A DNA stretch of 64,000 bases from an uncultured Pseudacidovorax sp. (GTDB lineage: Bacteria > Pseudomonadota > Gammaproteobacteria > Burkholderiales > Burkholderiaceae_C), in contig NZ_CAJYES010000076.1 of the NCBI RefSeq assembly GCF_913773995.1, forward strand, positions 36,962 to 100,961, in the 5' to 3' direction. The translations under genes were made by a program, and so were the position numbers. This document shows positions 18,803 through 29,626 of the stretch, piece by piece. The notes beneath the pieces are model-generated. The model did no database searches. It had not been told where the DNA came from and worked only from the letters and a program-made list of their open reading frames with translations. Each line of letters opens with the position of its first letter. Position 1 is the first letter of the stretch.

Positions 18803-20086
18803 ATGACTACACAACGCCTGTACGCGAACGGCCGGGCCTTCGAGCACATCGCCCGCTTCCATCCTGAACTCACCGCCTTCCGGCGCGACCTGCATGCGAA
18901 CCCCGAGCTGGGCTTCGAAGAGGTGTACACCGCGGGCCAGGTCAAGGCCGCCTTGCAGGCCTGCGGCGTGGACGAGATCCACACCGGCATCGGCAAGACC
19001 GGCGTGGTCGGCATCATCCGCGGCCGCTCCACGGCCAGCGGCCGCATGATCGGCCTGCGCGCCGACATGGATGCGCTGCCGATGAAAGAGGACAACGACC
19101 TGCCCTGGTGCTCCGGCAAGTCGGGCCTGATGCACGGCTGCGGCCATGACGGGCACACGGCCATGCTGGTCGGCGCGGCGCGCTACCTGGCCGAGACGCG
19201 CCACTTCGACGGTACCGCCGTGCTGATCTTCCAGCCGGGCGAAGAGGGCTTCGCCGGCGCTCGCGTGATGATCGAGGACGGGCTGTTCGAGCGCTTCCCC
19301 GTCGATGCCGTCTATGCCATGCACAACTGGCCGGCCCTGCCGGCCGGCACCATCGGCATCAATCGCGGCGCCATGATGGCGGCGGCGGACCGCATCACCA
19401 TCCGCATCACGGGCAAGGGGGGCCATGGCGCGCATGCCTACCTGACGGTCGATCCGGTCGTGGTCGCGGCCCACATCATCACGGCGGCGCAGACCATCAC
19501 CTCGCGCAACGTGCGGCCCATCGACGCCGCTGTGGTCAGCCTTTGCGCCGTGCAGGCGGGCGACCTCGATGCCTTCAGCGTTATCCCAGGCACCGCCACG
19601 CTGGTCGGTACCGTACGCACCTTCAGTTCGCGCGTGCAGGCGCAGGTCGAGCAGCGCCTGCGCGAGCTGTGCACGCAGGTGGCCGCGGCCTTCGGCGCCA
19701 CGGCCGAGCTGACCTACGAACGCATCTACCCTGCCACCATCAACACGGCGCCCGAGGCGCAGTTCGCCGCTGACGTGGCGGCTGCCATTGTTGGCGAAGG
19801 CAATGTCGACCGCCACCTCGAGCCCAGCATGGGCGCCGAGGACTTCTCCTTCATGCTGCAGAAGAAGGCGGGTGCCTATCTGCGCCTCGGCCAGGACGCC
19901 CGCGGCGGCGCCTTCCTGCACAACAGCCGATACGACTTCAACGATGACATCCTGCCCCTGGGCGCCGCGCTGCATGCGGGCCTGGTGGAACAGGGCATGC
20001 CCCTGGCCGGTGAAGCCGGCCGGGGCGCCGAGGCCGTCGCCACCCGCGCGGCCTCTTCCGACAGGACCGCCACCGCGGCCCAATGA
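18803..20086 (+). CDS. M20 family amidohydrolase (hippurate-hydrolase-like)
   Basis: RRDLHANPELGFEE, GLRADMDALPM, HGCGHDGHTAML, FQPGEEGFAGARVMIEDGLF, GAEDFSFML. Confidence 0.94.
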   Translation: MTTQRLYANGRAFEHIARFHPELTAFRRDLHANPELGFEEVYTAGQVKAALQACGVDEIHTGIGKTGVVGIIRGRSTASGRMIGLRADMDALPMKEDNDLPWCSGKSGLMHGCGHDGHTAMLVGAARYLAETRHFDGTAVLIFQPGEEGFAGARVMIEDGLFERFPVDAVYAMHNWPALPAGTIGINRGAMMAAADRITIRITGKGGHGAHAYLTVDPVVVAAHIITAAQTITSRNVRPIDAAVVSLCAVQAGDLDAFSVIPGTATLVGTVRTFSSRVQAQVEQRLRELCTQVAAAFGATAELTYERIYPATINTAPEAQFAADVAAAIVGEGNVDRHLEPSMGAEDFSFMLQKKAGAYLRLGQDARGGAFLHNSRYDFNDDILPLGAALHAGLVEQGMPLAGEAGRGAEAVATRAASSDRTATAAQ

Positions 20087-20126
20087 CCGATCGTCCCGAG
20101 CCTTGACCAACCCGAGGAGTGATTCC

Positions 20127-21701
20127 ATGAGCTTCAAGAAAAAAGCCGCCGTCGCGGCCGTGCTGGCCGCGGCCAGCCTGATCGCCAGCGCCCAGACTGT
20201 GCGCATCGCCAACCAGGGCGACGCACTGTCGCTGGACCCGCATTCGCTCAATGAATCGCTCCAGCTGTCGGTGGACCTGAACGTCTACGAGGGCCTGACC
20301 GACCGCAACAAGGACCTGAGCCTGGCGCCGGCCCTGGCCACGTCCTGGAAGCAGACAGCGCCCGACACCTGGCGCTTCGAGCTGCGCAAGGGCGTGACCT
20401 TCCATGACGGTACGCCTTTCACGGCCGACGACGTGATCTTCAGCATCGCGCGCGCGGGCGGCGACGGCTCCGATGTGAAGGCCAAGGTCAACGACATCCA
20501 GGAAGTGCGCAAGGTCAACGAGCATGCCGTGGACATCGTCACCAAGGGCCCCTTCCCGATCCTGCCCGACGTGCTGTCCGACCTCGCCATCATGAGCAAG
20601 AAGTGGTGCGAGGAGAACAAGGCCGAGAAGCCGGTGGACCGACGAAAGGGCATCGAGAACACCGCGTCCTTCAAGGCCAACGGCACCGGTCCCTTCCGCG
20701 TGCGCGAGCGGCAGCCCAATGTGCGCACGGTGTTCGTGCGCAACATGAACTACTGGGGCAAGATCGAAGGCAACGCGCAGGAAGTGATCTTCACGCCCAT
20801 CGCCAACCCGGCCACCCGCGTTGCGGCGCTGGTCTCGGGCGAGGTCGACGTGATGGAGCCGGTGCCCGTGCAGGACATCGCCCGCATCAATGCGAGCCCC
20901 AGCGCGCGCGTGGTGGTCGGCCCCGAGCTGCGCACCATCTTCCTGGGCATGGACCAGAGGCGCGACGAACTGCTGTACTCCAACGTGAAGGGCAAGAACC
21001 CCTTCAAGGACAAGCGCGTGCGCCAGGCCTTCTACCAGGCCATCGACATCAACGGCATCCAGCGCACGGTGATGCGCGGCGCCTCGCGGCCGACGGCGCT
21101 GATGGTGGGCCCCGGCATCAACGGCTGGACCGAGGCTCAGGACAAGCGCCTCCCCTATGACGCCGAGGCCGCCAAGAAGCTGCTGGCCGACGCCGGTTAT
21201 CCGAGTGGCTTCGAGGTCACGATGAACTGCCCCAACGACCGCTACGTCAACGACGCACAGGTCTGCCAGGCAGTGGCGGCCAACCTGGCGCGCATCGGCG
21301 TCAAGATCAATCTGGCGGCTGAGACCAAGGGCACCTACTTCCCGAAGATCCTGCGCCGCGACACCAGCTTCTACCTGCTGGGCTGGACGCCCACCACCTA
21401 CGACTCGCACAACGCGCTGGATGCGCTGATGCGCTGCCCCAACGACAAGGACGGCAGCGGCCAGTTCAACCTGGGGGCCTACTGCAATCCCAAGCTCGAC
21501 GAGCTGATCGGCCAGATCAAGTCGGAGACCGACAAGGCCAAGCGCCAGGGCCTGATCGAAGCGGCCTTCAAGATCCACACCGACGACATCGGCCACCTGC
21601 CGCTGCACCAGCAGTCGCTGGCCTGGGGCGTGAGCAAGAAGGTGTCGCTGACCCAGCGCGCCGACAACTTCATGCCCTTCAAGTGGATCAGCATCAAGTG
21701 A
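20127..21701 (+). CDS. ABC transporter substrate-binding protein, family 5, paralogue of 15996..17576
   Basis: Signal peptide; shares FLGMDQxRDEL.SNVKGKNP.KD.RVR.A.YQAIDI with the upstream SBP. Confidence 0.9.
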   Translation: MSFKKKAAVAAVLAAASLIASAQTVRIANQGDALSLDPHSLNESLQLSVDLNVYEGLTDRNKDLSLAPALATSWKQTAPDTWRFELRKGVTFHDGTPFTADDVIFSIARAGGDGSDVKAKVNDIQEVRKVNEHAVDIVTKGPFPILPDVLSDLAIMSKKWCEENKAEKPVDRRKGIENTASFKANGTGPFRVRERQPNVRTVFVRNMNYWGKIEGNAQEVIFTPIANPATRVAALVSGEVDVMEPVPVQDIARINASPSARVVVGPELRTIFLGMDQRRDELLYSNVKGKNPFKDKRVRQAFYQAIDINGIQRTVMRGASRPTALMVGPGINGWTEAQDKRLPYDAEAAKKLLADAGYPSGFEVTMNCPNDRYVNDAQVCQAVAANLARIGVKINLAAETKGTYFPKILRRDTSFYLLGWTPTTYDSHNALDALMRCPNDKDGSGQFNLGAYCNPKLDELIGQIKSETDKAKRQGLIEAAFKIHTDDIGHLPLHQQSLAWGVSKKVSLTQRADNFMPFKWISIK

Positions 21702-21840
21702 TCGTCCGGGCGTGAGGGCCGCCATCGGCTGAGTCCCCGCCAGCACCGCCCCGGCCGCGCAAGACGGCGGCCGGGCGGCATGCACTTCGCTTTGGATGGC
21801 CCCGGGCGCCTCGTCGCACGGCGCCCAGATACTTTCCCCG

Positions 21841-22752
21841 ATGAAGAACACGCTCCTCCGTTGGCTCGACAGCGATGTCGGCCACAGTTTCAGGACCTCG
21901 CCCGTGGCGGTGGCTGCGGCGGTCATCGCCTTCGTCTGCATCTTCTGCTCGGTATTCGCCGGCTGGGTGGCGCCGCACAACCCCTTCGATCTTGCGTCGC
22001 TGGAGCTGGGCGACGCGCGGCTGCCACCGGCCTGGAGCGAGGGCGGCAGCAGCAAGTACCTGCTGGGCACAGACGACCAGGGCCGCGACATCCTCTCGGC
22101 GCTGATCTACGGCGCGCGCATCTCGCTGGTGGTGGGCGTGGTGTCGGTCATCCTGTCGGTGGTGGTGGGCGTGCTGCTGGGCCTGCTCGCCGGCTTCCTG
22201 GGCGGCTGGCTCGATGCCTTCCTGATGCGGCTTTGCGACGTGATGCTGTCCTTCCCGCCCATCCTGGTGGCACTGCTGATCGCGGGCGTGGGGCGGGCGC
22301 TCTTTCCCAATGCGCATGAGTCGCTGGCCTTCGGCGTGCTGATCATCTCGATCTCGCTCACCGGCTGGGTGCAGTACGCGCGCACGGTGCGCGGCTCCAC
22401 GCTCGTCGAGCGCAGCAAGGAGTACGTGCAGGCCGCACGTGTGACGGGCGTGGCGCCGCTGCGCATCATGCTGCGCCATGTGCTACCCAACGTGACCGGG
22501 CCCGTGCTGGTGCTGGCCACCATCCAGGTGGCGACGGCCATCATCACCGAGGCCACGCTGAGCTTCCTGGGCGTGGGCGTGCCGCCGACCTCGCCATCGC
22601 TGGGCACGCTGATCCGCGTGGGCAACGACTATCTGTTCTCGGGCGAGTGGTGGATCACCGTCTTTCCGGGCGCCATGCTGGTGCTGATCGCGCTGTCGGT
22701 GAACCTGCTGGGCGACTGGCTGCGCGACGCATTGAATCCCCGGCTGAGATGA
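21841..22752 (+). CDS. ABC transporter permease (DppC/OppC type)
   Basis: YLLGTDDQGRDILSALIYGARISLVVG and AARVTGVAPLRIMLRHVLPNV. Confidence 0.93.
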   Translation: MKNTLLRWLDSDVGHSFRTSPVAVAAAVIAFVCIFCSVFAGWVAPHNPFDLASLELGDARLPPAWSEGGSSKYLLGTDDQGRDILSALIYGARISLVVGVVSVILSVVVGVLLGLLAGFLGGWLDAFLMRLCDVMLSFPPILVALLIAGVGRALFPNAHESLAFGVLIISISLTGWVQYARTVRGSTLVERSKEYVQAARVTGVAPLRIMLRHVLPNVTGPVLVLATIQVATAIITEATLSFLGVGVPPTSPSLGTLIRVGNDYLFSGEWWITVFPGAMLVLIALSVNLLGDWLRDALNPRLR

Positions 22753-22790
22753 CTCCCCCAGCCTTCGCGGACGTCGTTCCGCTTCGCCAA

Positions 22791-22866
22791 CCCCCTCAAG
22801 GGGGCGCATTCAGCGGCCCGGCCAAGCCGGTCCCGTGGATGCACGCGCATGGCCTGCTCCGCGGCC
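22791..22866 (+). repeat. Interspersed GC-rich repeat, copy A
   Basis: CCCCCTCAAGGGGGCGCATTCAGCGGCCCGGCCAAGCCGG...GCATGGCCTGCTCCGCGGCC; aligns end to end with reverse complement of 57830..57906. Confidence 0.8.
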
Positions 22867-22885
22867 TTTTGTTCAGGGGACACGC

Positions 22886-23956
22886 ATGAGCCTGCTCCAG
22901 GTGAAGAACCTCGTCGTCGAATTCCCCGGCCGCCGCGGCACGCTGCGGGCGCTGGACGACATCTCCTTCGACATCGCGCCGGGCGAGATCCTGGGCGTGG
23001 TGGGCGAATCGGGCGCGGGCAAGTCGCTCACCGGTGCGGCCATCATCGGCCTGCTGGAGCCGCCCGGTCGCGTGGCCGGTGGGCAGATCCTGCTGCAGGG
23101 CCAGCGCATCGACAACCTCGGCTACGAGCAGATGCGCCACATCCGTGGCCGCAAGATCGGCGCGATCTTCCAGGACCCGCTCACCTCGCTGAACCCGCTC
23201 TACACCGTGGGGCGGCAGCTCATCGAGACCATCCGCGCGCACCTGCCCGTGACCGAGACCGAGGCCAAGCGCCGCGCCATCGCGTTGCTGCAGGACACGG
23301 GCATCCCCGCGGCCGAGCAGCGCATCGACCACTATCCGCACCAGTTCTCCGGCGGCATGCGCCAGCGCGTGGTGATCGCGCTGGCTCTGGCGGCCGAACC
23401 GCAGCTGATCGTGGCTGACGAACCCACCACGGCGCTGGACGTGTCGATCCAGGCGCAGATCATCCAGCTGCTCAAGCGCCTGTGCCGCGAGCGCGGCGCG
23501 GCCGTCATGCTGATCACCCACGACATGGGTGTGATCGCCGAGACCTGCGACCGCGTGGCCGTCATGTACGCCGGCCGCATCGCCGAGATCGGCCCCGTGC
23601 ACGAGGTGATCCACCAGCCGGCCCACCCGTACACGGGCGGCCTGATGGCGTCGATTCCCGAGATGGACAGCGACCGCGAGCGCCTGAACCAGATCGACGG
23701 CGCCATGCCGCGGCTCAATGCCATTCCCCAGGGCTGTGCCTACAACCCGCGCTGCCCGCGCGTGTTCGACCGCTGCCTGCAGGAGCGGCCCGAACTGATG
23801 CCAGCTGGCGCCACGCGTGCCGCCTGCTGGCTGCACGATGGGGCCGATCCGCACCGCGGCCATGACCGTCTGGCCGCCGAGCATGTCGTCGCGATGGCAC
23901 AAGGCGAACGTGCGATGCCCGACGCCGCCACGCCTGTCCAGGAGATCGACGAATGA
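22886..23956 (+). CDS. ABC transporter ATP-binding protein (DppD type)
   Basis: Walker [12 protein letters not shown], signature [13 protein letters not shown]-terminal [14 protein letters not shown]. Confidence 0.94.
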   Translation: MSLLQVKNLVVEFPGRRGTLRALDDISFDIAPGEILGVVGESGAGKSLTGAAIIGLLEPPGRVAGGQILLQGQRIDNLGYEQMRHIRGRKIGAIFQDPLTSLNPLYTVGRQLIETIRAHLPVTETEAKRRAIALLQDTGIPAAEQRIDHYPHQFSGGMRQRVVIALALAAEPQLIVADEPTTALDVSIQAQIIQLLKRLCRERGAAVMLITHDMGVIAETCDRVAVMYAGRIAEIGPVHEVIHQPAHPYTGGLMASIPEMDSDRERLNQIDGAMPRLNAIPQGCAYNPRCPRVFDRCLQERPELMPAGATRAACWLHDGADPHRGHDRLAAEHVVAMAQGERAMPDAATPVQEIDE

Positions 23957-24993
23957 GTGCCGTGCTGGCGTCTTCCCAACAAACCAAGTCGACCCAGGGC
24001 GCGGCGCCGCTGGTCGTCGCCCATGACCTGGCGCGCACCTTCGACGTATCGGCGCCCTGGCTCAACCGCGTGCTGGAGCGTAAGCCCCGCACCCTGCTGC
24101 ATGCCGTCGACGGCGTGAGCTTCGAGATCGAGCGCGGCAAGACGCTGGCGCTGGTGGGCGAATCGGGCTGCGGCAAGAGCACCGTGGCGCGACTGCTGGT
24201 GGGCCTGTACGAGCCCACGCGCGGCGGCATGCGCTTCGACGGCCAGGATGCGCATGCGGCCTACCGCACGGCCGCGGGCCGGCAGCTGCGCCGGCGCATC
24301 CAGATGATCTTCCAGGACCCGTACGCCAGCCTCAATCCGCGCTGGGTGGTCGAGGACATCATTGCCGAGCCGCTGCGCGAGCACGGCATCCTGCGCGAGA
24401 AGGCGGCCGTCCGTGAGCGCGTGGGCGAGTTGCTGCGCTCGGTGGGCCTGTCGCCGCTGGACATGGCCAAGTACCCGCACCAGTTCTCGGGCGGGCAGCG
24501 CCAGCGCATCTCCATCGCGCGGGCGCTGGCCACGGCGCCCGAGTTCCTGGTCTGCGACGAGCCTACTTCGGCCCTGGACGTGAGCGTGCAGGCGCAGGTG
24601 CTCAACATCATGAAGGACCTGCAGCGCGAGCGCGGTCTGACCTACCTGTTCATCTCACACAACCTGGCCGTGGTTCGGCATGTGAGCGACCAGGTGGGTG
24701 TGATGTACCTGGGCCGGCTGGTGGAGCTGGCCGACAAGGCGCAGCTCTTCGCGCAGCCGCGCCATCCCTATACGCGCATGCTGCTGGACGCGATTCCGCA
24801 GATGCATGCGACCGGTCGTGCGCGCACCCCCGTGCAGGGCGAGGTGCCCAACCCGCTCAACCCACCCACGGGCTGCGCATTCCATCCGCGCTGCCCGCAT
24901 GCCAATGCGCGTTGCTCAGCCGAGCGGCCGGCGCTGCTGAACATCGGTGGCGTGCGCGTGGCCTGCCACGCGGTGGAAGAGGGACGCATCTGA
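23953..24993 (+). CDS. ABC transporter ATP-binding protein (DppF type)
   Basis: Walker [18 protein letters not shown], signature [16 protein letters not shown]-terminal [14 protein letters not shown]. Confidence 0.94.
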   Translation: MSAVLASSQQTKSTQGAAPLVVAHDLARTFDVSAPWLNRVLERKPRTLLHAVDGVSFEIERGKTLALVGESGCGKSTVARLLVGLYEPTRGGMRFDGQDAHAAYRTAAGRQLRRRIQMIFQDPYASLNPRWVVEDIIAEPLREHGILREKAAVRERVGELLRSVGLSPLDMAKYPHQFSGGQRQRISIARALATAPEFLVCDEPTSALDVSVQAQVLNIMKDLQRERGLTYLFISHNLAVVRHVSDQVGVMYLGRLVELADKAQLFAQPRHPYTRMLLDAIPQMHATGRARTPVQGEVPNPLNPPTGCAFHPRCPHANARCSAERPALLNIGGVRVACHAVEEGRI

Positions 24994-25111
24994 TCCGCTG
25001 AGAGCGAGGCGCCGCACCAGCGGTAGTTCCACCGATGACGGCTGCAGGATCGGGGCGTAAGGTCGGCACCCCGGTCCGGCGACGCCGGGCCTCTCTCTTT
25101 CCGGAATCAAG

Positions 25112-26143
25112 ATGCCCCGACAACAACAGACCTTCCGCCGCGCCTTGTTGGCCGCCGCCCTCGCCACTGCCGCCTCGGCCGCGAGCGCCCAGCAGGTCAA
25201 TGTCATCTGCTCGGTGCAGGCCGACTGGTGCAACATGATCGCCACCGTCTATGCGCGCACCACCGGCGTCAAGATCAACCTGGCCCTCAAGGGCTCGGGC
25301 GAGGCCCTGGCCCAGCTGATCGCCGAGCGCGACAACCCCAAGACCGACGTCTGGTTCGGCGGTACGGGCGATCCGCACCTGCAGGCCGCCGAGCAGAACC
25401 TCACGCTGGAGTACAAGTCGCCGACGCTCACGCAGCTGTACCCGTGGGCGCAGCAGCAGGCCCAGCAGTCGGGCTACCGCACGGTGGGCATCTACTCCGG
25501 CCCGCTGGGCTTTGGCTACAACACCGAGCTGCTGGCCAAGAAGAAGCTGCCGGTGCCGCGCAGCTGGGTCGACCTGCTCAAGCCCGAATACAAGGGCGAC
25601 GTCCAGGTGGCCAACCCCGCGTCGAGCGGCACGGCCTACACCATGATCGCCACGCTGGTGCAGCTGATGGGCGAGGACAAGGCCTTCGATTACCTCAAGG
25701 GCCTGCACAAGAATGTCTCGGCCTACACCCGCTCCGGCACGGCGCCGATCAAGGCGGTGGCGCGCGGCGAGACCGCGGTGTCGATCAGCTTCGTGCACGA
25801 CGCGCCGCAGGAGAAGATGCAGGGCTTTCCGGTCGAGACGGTGACGCCCTCCGAAGGCACCGGCGCCGAGATCGGATCCATGAGCATCGTCAAGGGCGCC
25901 CGCAATCTGGACCAGGCCAAGAAGTTCTACGAATGGGCGCTGACGCCCCAGGCGCAGGCCTTCGGTGCGGCGTCCAAGCAGTACCAGCTGCCCTCGAACA
26001 AGGCCACGGTGGTCGATCCGAACGTGCCTGACTTCAAGAAGATCAAGCTGATCAACTACGACTACAAGACCTACGGCGCCAGCGCCGAGCGGCGACGCCT
26101 GATCGCCCGCTGGGAAAAAGAAGTCAACTCGCTGCCCCGCTGA
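25112..26143 (+). CDS. Fe3+-type ABC transporter substrate-binding protein
   Basis: Signal peptide; VNVICSVQADWCNMIATVYARTTGVKINLALKGSGEALAQLIAERDNPKTDVWFGGTGDPH. Confidence 0.88.
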   Translation: MPRQQQTFRRALLAAALATAASAASAQQVNVICSVQADWCNMIATVYARTTGVKINLALKGSGEALAQLIAERDNPKTDVWFGGTGDPHLQAAEQNLTLEYKSPTLTQLYPWAQQQAQQSGYRTVGIYSGPLGFGYNTELLAKKKLPVPRSWVDLLKPEYKGDVQVANPASSGTAYTMIATLVQLMGEDKAFDYLKGLHKNVSAYTRSGTAPIKAVARGETAVSISFVHDAPQEKMQGFPVETVTPSEGTGAEIGSMSIVKGARNLDQAKKFYEWALTPQAQAFGAASKQYQLPSNKATVVDPNVPDFKKIKLINYDYKTYGASAERRRLIARWEKEVNSLPR

Positions 26144-28360
26144 GTGCGCGCGCCCCGTTCGAACGCGGCGGCCTGGTCGTGCATCGCGATCGGGCTCGTC
26201 GCCTATGGGCTGCTGCCCTGGTATGCGATCCAGGACACCAGCTGGTGGCAGGCGCTGCCCGGCATCTGGCGTGAAGGCGACGCAGCCAATGGGCTGATCC
26301 AGGCTGCGAAGCAGGGGCGGCCCTGGCTCTTCGCGGGGCTGGCCGGGCTGGTGCTATGCATGGTGGGCGCGAGCCTCGCACCCGGCCGCGCCCAGGGCCG
26401 CTGGTGGCTGGCGGGCGGTGGCCTCGGCGCGCTGGCGCTGGCCGTGTCGGGCCTGGCCATCGGCGCACGCGGCTGGAGCTTTGCCGCACTCAACACGCTG
26501 TTCGGCGAGCTGCAGGTCAACCAGTTCGGTATCGGCATCGGCGGCTTCGTCGTCTTCGCGATGCTTGTCGTGCTGGCCGCCTTCGGCCTTGCGCGCCTGG
26601 GCTTCTTCCGCGGCGACCTGTTCGTCTCCGCGGCCGTGGTGGGCTGCGGGCTGGTGCTGCTCATGTTCATCGGCTGGCCCGTCGGCAAGGCACTGTCGGC
26701 GGCCTTCTTCGACGAGGACGGACACGCCTCGCTCGCCGCCTTCGGCGCGCGGGTGTTCACCGAGCGCATCTGGGGCCTGGGCTGCGTCGCTGGCGGCACG
26801 AGCTGCGGCGTGGCCTGGAACACGCTGCTGCTGGCCCTGCTGACGGCGGCCGGCACCACCTTCCTGGGCACGCTGATCGCACTGATGGCCGAGCGCGGCG
26901 CCCGCCGCTGGCAGGGGCCGCTGAAGGTGGTGGCGCTGCTCCCCATCATCACGCCGCCCTTCGTGGTGGGGCTGGGGCTGATCCTGCTGTTCGGCCGCGC
27001 GGGCGTGGTCAATCAGGCACTGGAAAGCTGGTTCGGCATTCCTGCCACGCGCTGGTTCTACGGCCTGCCGGGCATCCTCACGGCGCAGCTCTTCGCCTTC
27101 ACGCCCATCGCTTTCATGATCATGCGCGGCGTGGTGCAGGGCATCGCGCCCAGCCTGGAAGAGGCGGCGCTGATGCTGCGCGCCGACCGCTGGCGCACCT
27201 TCCGCACGGTGACGCTGCCGCTGCTCAAGCCGGGGCTGGCCAATGCCTTCCTGGTGGGCTTCATCGAGAGCATCGCGGACTTCGGCAACCCGGTGGTGGT
27301 GGGCGGCCAGTATTCGGTGCTCTCCACCGACATCTTCTTCGCCATCGTGGGGGCGCAGTACGACCAGGGGCGCGCCGCTTCGCTGGCCTGGGTGCTCACC
27401 ATCTTCGCGCTGGTGGTCTTCGCCCTGCAGCGGGGCCTGCTCGGTCGGCAGAACTTCACCACCGTCAGCGGCAAGGGCGATGCCGGCGTGCCCATGCCGC
27501 TGCCCACGGGTGTGCTGCGCACGGTGCAGTGCGTGGCCCTGCCGTGGATCGGCTTCACCGTGGTGGTCTACCTGTTTGCCTTTGCGGGCGGCTTCGTGCA
27601 GACCTGGGGACGCGACTACACGCTGACGCTGCAGCACTTCCGCACCGCCTTTTCGCTGGAGTGGGGCCAGTTCGGGCTGGTGTGGGCCGGCACGGCCTGG
27701 AATTCGCTGTGGACCACGCTCAAGCTGGCGGGCCTGTCGGCGCCGCTGACCGCGGCGCTGGGCCTGCTCATCGCCTGGCTGCTGGCGCGCAACGAGTTCA
27801 AGGGCCAGGGTGCCTTCGAGTTCGCCGCGTTGCTGGCCTTCGCGATTCCCGGCACGGTGCTGGGCGTGAGCTACATCCTGGCCTTCAACGTGCCGCCGCT
27901 GGAGCTCACGGGCACGGGCCTGGTCATCGTGCTGTGCTTCATGTTCCGCAACCTGCCGGTGGGCGTGCGGGCGGGCACGGCCGCCTTCAAGCAGCTCGAC
28001 CGTTCGCTGGACGAGGCCTCGCTGATGCTGCGCGCCTCGACCGCGCAGACGCTGCTGCACGTGGTGCTGCCGCTGCTCAAGCCGGCGCTGGTGGCGGCGC
28101 TGGTCTACAGCTTCGTGCGGGCCATGACCACGGTGAGCGCGGTGATCTTCCTGGTCACGGCCGAGAACGAACTGGCCACGACCTACATCATTGGCCGCGT
28201 GGGCAACGGCGACTACGGCGTGGCGCTGGCGTACTGCACGGTGCTGATCGTGCTGATGTCGCTGGCCATCGCGCTGATCCAGTTCGTGGTGGGCGAGCGC
28301 AGGCTGGGTCGGCGCAAAGTGCCCGGCCATCAAGGACACCACAAGATGGAGGCCGTATGA
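26144..28360 (+). CDS. Fe3+-type ABC transporter permease with two fused permease domains (GTG start)
   Basis: Two EAA-type loops (EEAALMLRADRWRTFRTVTLPLLKPGL; DEASLMLRASTAQTLLHVVLPLLKPAL) in a 738 aa membrane protein. Confidence 0.9.
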   Translation: MRAPRSNAAAWSCIAIGLVAYGLLPWYAIQDTSWWQALPGIWREGDAANGLIQAAKQGRPWLFAGLAGLVLCMVGASLAPGRAQGRWWLAGGGLGALALAVSGLAIGARGWSFAALNTLFGELQVNQFGIGIGGFVVFAMLVVLAAFGLARLGFFRGDLFVSAAVVGCGLVLLMFIGWPVGKALSAAFFDEDGHASLAAFGARVFTERIWGLGCVAGGTSCGVAWNTLLLALLTAAGTTFLGTLIALMAERGARRWQGPLKVVALLPIITPPFVVGLGLILLFGRAGVVNQALESWFGIPATRWFYGLPGILTAQLFAFTPIAFMIMRGVVQGIAPSLEEAALMLRADRWRTFRTVTLPLLKPGLANAFLVGFIESIADFGNPVVVGGQYSVLSTDIFFAIVGAQYDQGRAASLAWVLTIFALVVFALQRGLLGRQNFTTVSGKGDAGVPMPLPTGVLRTVQCVALPWIGFTVVVYLFAFAGGFVQTWGRDYTLTLQHFRTAFSLEWGQFGLVWAGTAWNSLWTTLKLAGLSAPLTAALGLLIAWLLARNEFKGQGAFEFAALLAFAIPGTVLGVSYILAFNVPPLELTGTGLVIVLCFMFRNLPVGVRAGTAAFKQLDRSLDEASLMLRASTAQTLLHVVLPLLKPALVAALVYSFVRAMTTVSAVIFLVTAENELATTYIIGRVGNGDYGVALAYCTVLIVLMSLAIALIQFVVGERRLGRRKVPGHQGHHKMEAV

Positions 28361-29403
28361 ACGGCATCGAGTTCCGCAACGTCACCAAGCGCTACGGCAG
28401 CGACCGCAACGCCCCACTGGCCGTCAAGGGCATCAGCTTCGAGGTGCCCCAGGGCACGCTGACCACCATCCTCGGCCCGTCGGGCTGCGGCAAGACCACG
28501 ACGCTGCGCATGATCGCGGGCCTGGAGTCGCCCACCTCGGGGCAGATCTTCATGGGCGGCCGGGACGTCACCACGCTCGGCCCGGCCGAGCGCAACGTGT
28601 CGATGATGTTCCAGAGCTACGCGCTCTTCCCGCACATGAACGTCATCGAGAACGTGGCCTACGGACTGCGCATGAGCGGCATCGCCAAGGCTGAGGCCGC
28701 GGCGCGTGCCCGCGAGGCGCTGCGCGGCGTGGGCCTGGTGGGCTTCGACGAGCGCCTGCCCAGCGAGCTGTCCGGCGGCCAGCAGCAGCGCGTGGCCCTG
28801 GCGCGCGCGCTGGTGCTGGAGCCGGCGGTGCTGCTCTTCGACGAGCCCCTGTCCAACCTCGACGCCCGCCTGCGACGCGAGATGCGCGAGGAGATCCGCG
28901 CCATCCAGCAGCGCCTGCAGCTCACGGTGGCCTATGTGACGCACGACCAGGGCGAGGCGCTGGCCGTGAGCGACCAGATCATCGTGATGGACCATGGCGT
29001 GATCGCCCAGCGCGGCACCCCGCAGGCCCTCTACAACCAGCCCGAGAGCGAGTTCGTGGCCGGCTTCATGGGCGAGGCCATGGTGTTCCCGGCCGAGGTC
29101 GAGGCCGATGGCCGGGTGCGCCTGGGACCGATCGCCTGGTCCGCGTCCCAGCCGCTGCCCGCCGGCCCGGTCAAGCTGGCCGTGCGGCCCGAAGCCTGGC
29201 AGATCGGTGCGGCCGACGGCCTGCCGGCGGTGTGCGCCAAGGCGTCGTACCTGGGCCATGGCTACGAATACAGCTTCGACACCCCCCTGGGGCCGGTCTT
29301 CGTGCTGGGCGGCCATGCGGGACAGCCGATCGCGCAGGGCGAGCGGACGCAACTGACGCTCGGGCGCCAGGGCGTGTCGGTCGTCCGCACCGCAGCGGCC
29401 TGA
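28357..29403 (+). CDS. ABC transporter ATP-binding protein (FbpC/PotA type)
   Basis: GPSGCGKTTTLRMIAGLE, LSGGQQQRVALARAL, C-terminal TOBE-like region. Confidence 0.93.
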   Translation: MNGIEFRNVTKRYGSDRNAPLAVKGISFEVPQGTLTTILGPSGCGKTTTLRMIAGLESPTSGQIFMGGRDVTTLGPAERNVSMMFQSYALFPHMNVIENVAYGLRMSGIAKAEAAARAREALRGVGLVGFDERLPSELSGGQQQRVALARALVLEPAVLLFDEPLSNLDARLRREMREEIRAIQQRLQLTVAYVTHDQGEALAVSDQIIVMDHGVIAQRGTPQALYNQPESEFVAGFMGEAMVFPAEVEADGRVRLGPIAWSASQPLPAGPVKLAVRPEAWQIGAADGLPAVCAKASYLGHGYEYSFDTPLGPVFVLGGHAGQPIAQGERTQLTLGRQGVSVVRTAAA

Positions 29404-29626
29404 GCGCCCGGCCGGGCGCTACGGAGTACGTGTTTGTCGCGGGTGGGGCCGATGTGCCTCCTGCGTCGCCTTCCTGCATGCGGCGCTCGGCCGCGACAAT
29501 CGCCACCCGTCCGGCACCGCATCCACCGTGCGGCGCCAATCCCCTGTCGGTGTTCTCCGCTTCATCGCTTCGTCATCCGTGCGCCCCAGCATGCACGGCT
29601 GCAACAACGAAGGACGGGGAACTTCC

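Noticed and set aside
26356-28356. Plus-strand ORF 26356..29403 (1015 aa) as a fused protein
   Set aside because: The N-terminal two thirds is an out-of-frame reading of the permease gene; only MNGIEFRNVTKRYG onward (28357) is the ATPase.
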